Of a DNA stretch of 6,667 bases, positions 5,461 to 6,667 are shown piece by piece. Every line of letters starts with the position of its first letter. Position 1 is the first letter of the stretch. The position numbers and the translations under genes are program-made. Below the pieces are notes generated by a model. It saw nothing but the letters and a program-made list of their open reading frames with translations, was not told where the DNA came from and did no database searches. Source of the DNA: an uncultured Collinsella sp. (GTDB lineage: Bacteria > Actinomycetota > Coriobacteriia > Coriobacteriales > Coriobacteriaceae); the NCBI GenBank assembly GCA_900756725.1, contig CAAELJ010000074.1:1-6667 (forward strand). The letters run 5' to 3'.

Positions 5461-6558
5461 ATGGATCTTGCGATGGCACAGCGGCTCGTCGATCGCCGCA
5501 AGGCTGCCGGGCTTTCTCAGGAGGCGCTTGCCGCCCAGCTGGGTGTGAGTCGTCAGGCTGTCAGTAAATGGGAGCGCAGCGAATCCTCTCCCGATACCGA
5601 TAACCTTATTGCGCTCGCCGCGCTGTATGGCGTGTCGCTGGATGAGCTGCTGTATGGGGAGGCGGTGGATAGCACTGACGACTCGCAGGCTGATGATGAG
5701 GCGCAGAACAGCAACGCCGGCACCAAAGCTTCAGATAAGGCTGAGGAGGCTGAGGCTTCTACTGAACACGCTGATTGCAGCGATAAGCCACTTGTCGATA
5801 TTTCCCTCGCGCGCGGTATCCACGTCATTGATCCCAATAAAGGCGAGGAAGTCCATGTTGGTTGGAGCGGCATCCATGTGACCAACGAGCGCAAGGGCGA
5901 AGAGGTGCATGTGGGGCCGGACGGCGTGCATATCGATACGCTTGAGGACGATGGACATAGCGTACGCACCAATGACGACGGCACCGTCACCATCGACGGC
6001 GAGACGTTTTCCAGCTGGAAGGAAGCACACGACAAGCTCGACCATCACGGCAAGCATTTCCACACCAAGGTCGGACGTGCATGGAACAAATTCCCCTTCC
6101 CTGCGCTTGTCGCCCTCGCCTATCTGGTGCTCGGCATTGTCTACGGCACATGGGCTACGGGACTCTTCCTCGTCTTTCTGATTCCCGTCTATTACGCGCT
6201 TGGCGACTTTATCGACCAACGCCACTTATCTAAGCTGATCGAGGTCATCTACCCGGCAGCCGCCATCGCTTGGTTCCTCTACATGTGGCTCTGTTTGGGA
6301 CAGCCCCATCCTGCATGGATCATCCTCATCACGATTCCCGTCATCAAAGCGCTCATGCGCTGGTGCCGCAAACAATGGAAGCACCGCCAACAGGCCAAAC
6401 ACGCTCCGACCCACCAGCACCCAACCACCCCCGCCCTTCTCCTAAGTTGTGGTGAGATAGGAACTGTTTTGAAGCTCCAAAGCGCCAAACAGTCCGTATA
6501 TCACCGCAACCTACAAACAACTGGGTCAGTTCCGGCACGGAGATTAGCATTGAGCTGA
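5461..6558 (+). CDS. XRE-family HTH regulator with histidine-patterned repeats and four membrane segments
   Basis: A 365-residue predicted membrane-anchored transcription regulator. Residues 5-62 are a Cro/C1-type helix-turn-helix (GLSQEALAAQLGVSRQAVSKWE, then SPDTDNLIALAALYGVSLDELL). Residues 67-110 are an acidic linker. Residues 119-158 hold 18-residue tandem repeats starting at Gly119, Gly137 and Gly155, pattern G-[IV]-H-[VI]...KGEEVHVG, with His121, 132, 139, 150 and 157 in register. Four hydrophobic segments follow (about 213-229, 231-247, 259-279, 284-299), then a basic KQWKHRQQAKH, so both ends should be cytosolic. I chose ATG 5461 because AAAGGA (5449-5454) sits six bases before it; the in-frame ATG at 5446 lacks a ribosome site. 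From about residue 325 codons change character (ATA, CTA, AGA, TTA) and the frame enters a hairpin element, so the last 40 residues may be run-on. Ligand and target genes are unknown. Confidence 0.85.
   Translation: MDLAMAQRLVDRRKAAGLSQEALAAQLGVSRQAVSKWERSESSPDTDNLIALAALYGVSLDELLYGEAVDSTDDSQADDEAQNSNAGTKASDKAEEAEASTEHADCSDKPLVDISLARGIHVIDPNKGEEVHVGWSGIHVTNERKGEEVHVGPDGVHIDTLEDDGHSVRTNDDGTVTIDGETFSSWKEAHDKLDHHGKHFHTKVGRAWNKFPFPALVALAYLVLGIVYGTWATGLFLVFLIPVYYALGDFIDQRHLSKLIEVIYPAAAIAWFLYMWLCLGQPHPAWIILITIPVIKALMRWCRKQWKHRQQAKHAPTHQHPTTPALLLSCGEIGTVLKLQSAKQSVYHRNLQTTGSVPARRLALS
6446..6510. repeat. Imperfect 26-bp inverted repeat at the regulator's 3' end
   Basis: Positions 6446-6471 are the reverse complement of 6485-6510 at 21 of 26 positions, and a U-G pair accounts for one of the differences. 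The loop is 13 bases. The best-matched blocks are GTTG, GGTGA, ATA and ACTGTTT. It lies inside the last 40 codons of the regulator frame. A second small hairpin, AACTG/CAGTT, follows at 6519-6531. The pattern suggests a dispersed palindromic repeat or structured RNA rather than selected protein sequence. Confidence 0.55.
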
Positions 6559-6659
6559 CCACGCGCCAAGAAAAGGGCCTATTTACTACGTTTAACTCGA
6601 GAGGGCCGACCATACCCGCCTTTTCCGAATATTTGCAAGCCCTCTACCTGCGGTTTTAA
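6456..6659 (+). other. Stop-free, coding-looking segment without a start codon, at right edge
   Basis: In the frame between the TGA at 6453-6455 and the TAA at 6657-6659 there are 67 sense codons but no ATG. The second half, about 6543-6656, reads like protein, including KGLFTTFNSRGPTIPAFSEY (6570-6629) and ending LYLRF. It has no ribosome site and its first half is the hairpin at 6446-6510, so it is not a gene as it stands. It may be a remnant of a repeated element or a fragment of a former gene. A perfect 7-bp inverted repeat, AGAGGGC (6600-6606) with GCCCTCT (6639-6645), lies within it. I see no other feature in 6559-6667. Confidence 0.3.
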
Positions 6660-6667
6660 TTTCATAA

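Overview
This window looks like chromosomal DNA from a G+C-rich Gram-positive gut bacterium. The closest fit by eye is a Coriobacteriia member such as Collinsella, because of the strong G/C third-position bias, the purine-rich Shine-Dalgarno sites, and the style of the phosphofructokinase, M18 peptidase and linear-amide hydrolase proteins. This placement is inference from protein character; no search was run.

Layout, left to right. Positions 1-95 form a nested multi-tier hairpin cut by the window edge. Positions 136-1000 (minus strand) hold a type II toxin-antitoxin operon: a RelB/DinJ-like ribbon-helix-helix antitoxin followed by an overlapping PIN-domain toxin, with a clear sigma-70-type promoter and candidate operator repeats just upstream. 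Two hairpin terminators (1096-1217) separate it from a minus-strand M18 metallo-aminopeptidase (1215-2600). Divergent from that is a plus-strand Ntn hydrolase of the linear amide C-N hydrolase group (2762-3847), with an N-terminal membrane segment and a conserved internal Cys97. It is followed by a plus-strand 6-phosphofructokinase (3988-5067). Positions 5059-5243 are an elaborate imperfect inverted repeat that starts in the last codons of pfkA. After it come paired palindromic sites and a plus-strand membrane-anchored XRE-type regulator with histidine-patterned tandem repeats (5461-6558). The regulator's reading frame runs into another hairpin-forming, repeat-like segment that continues towards the right edge.

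How the genes relate. Only the antitoxin and toxin form an obvious operon. The aminopeptidase and hydrolase are divergent, and both act on amide or peptide bonds, but nothing in the sequence ties them into one pathway. The phosphofructokinase is a housekeeping glycolytic gene in an apparently separate transcription unit. The regulator appears to be its own unit with possible autoregulatory sites.

The least ordinary signals are the 185-bp palindromic element behind pfkA, the repeat-like element at the right edge that seems to supply the regulator's C-terminus, the regulator's 18-residue histidine repeats, and the mixed donor-site residues of the phosphofructokinase. No complete new defence or mobile system is evident.
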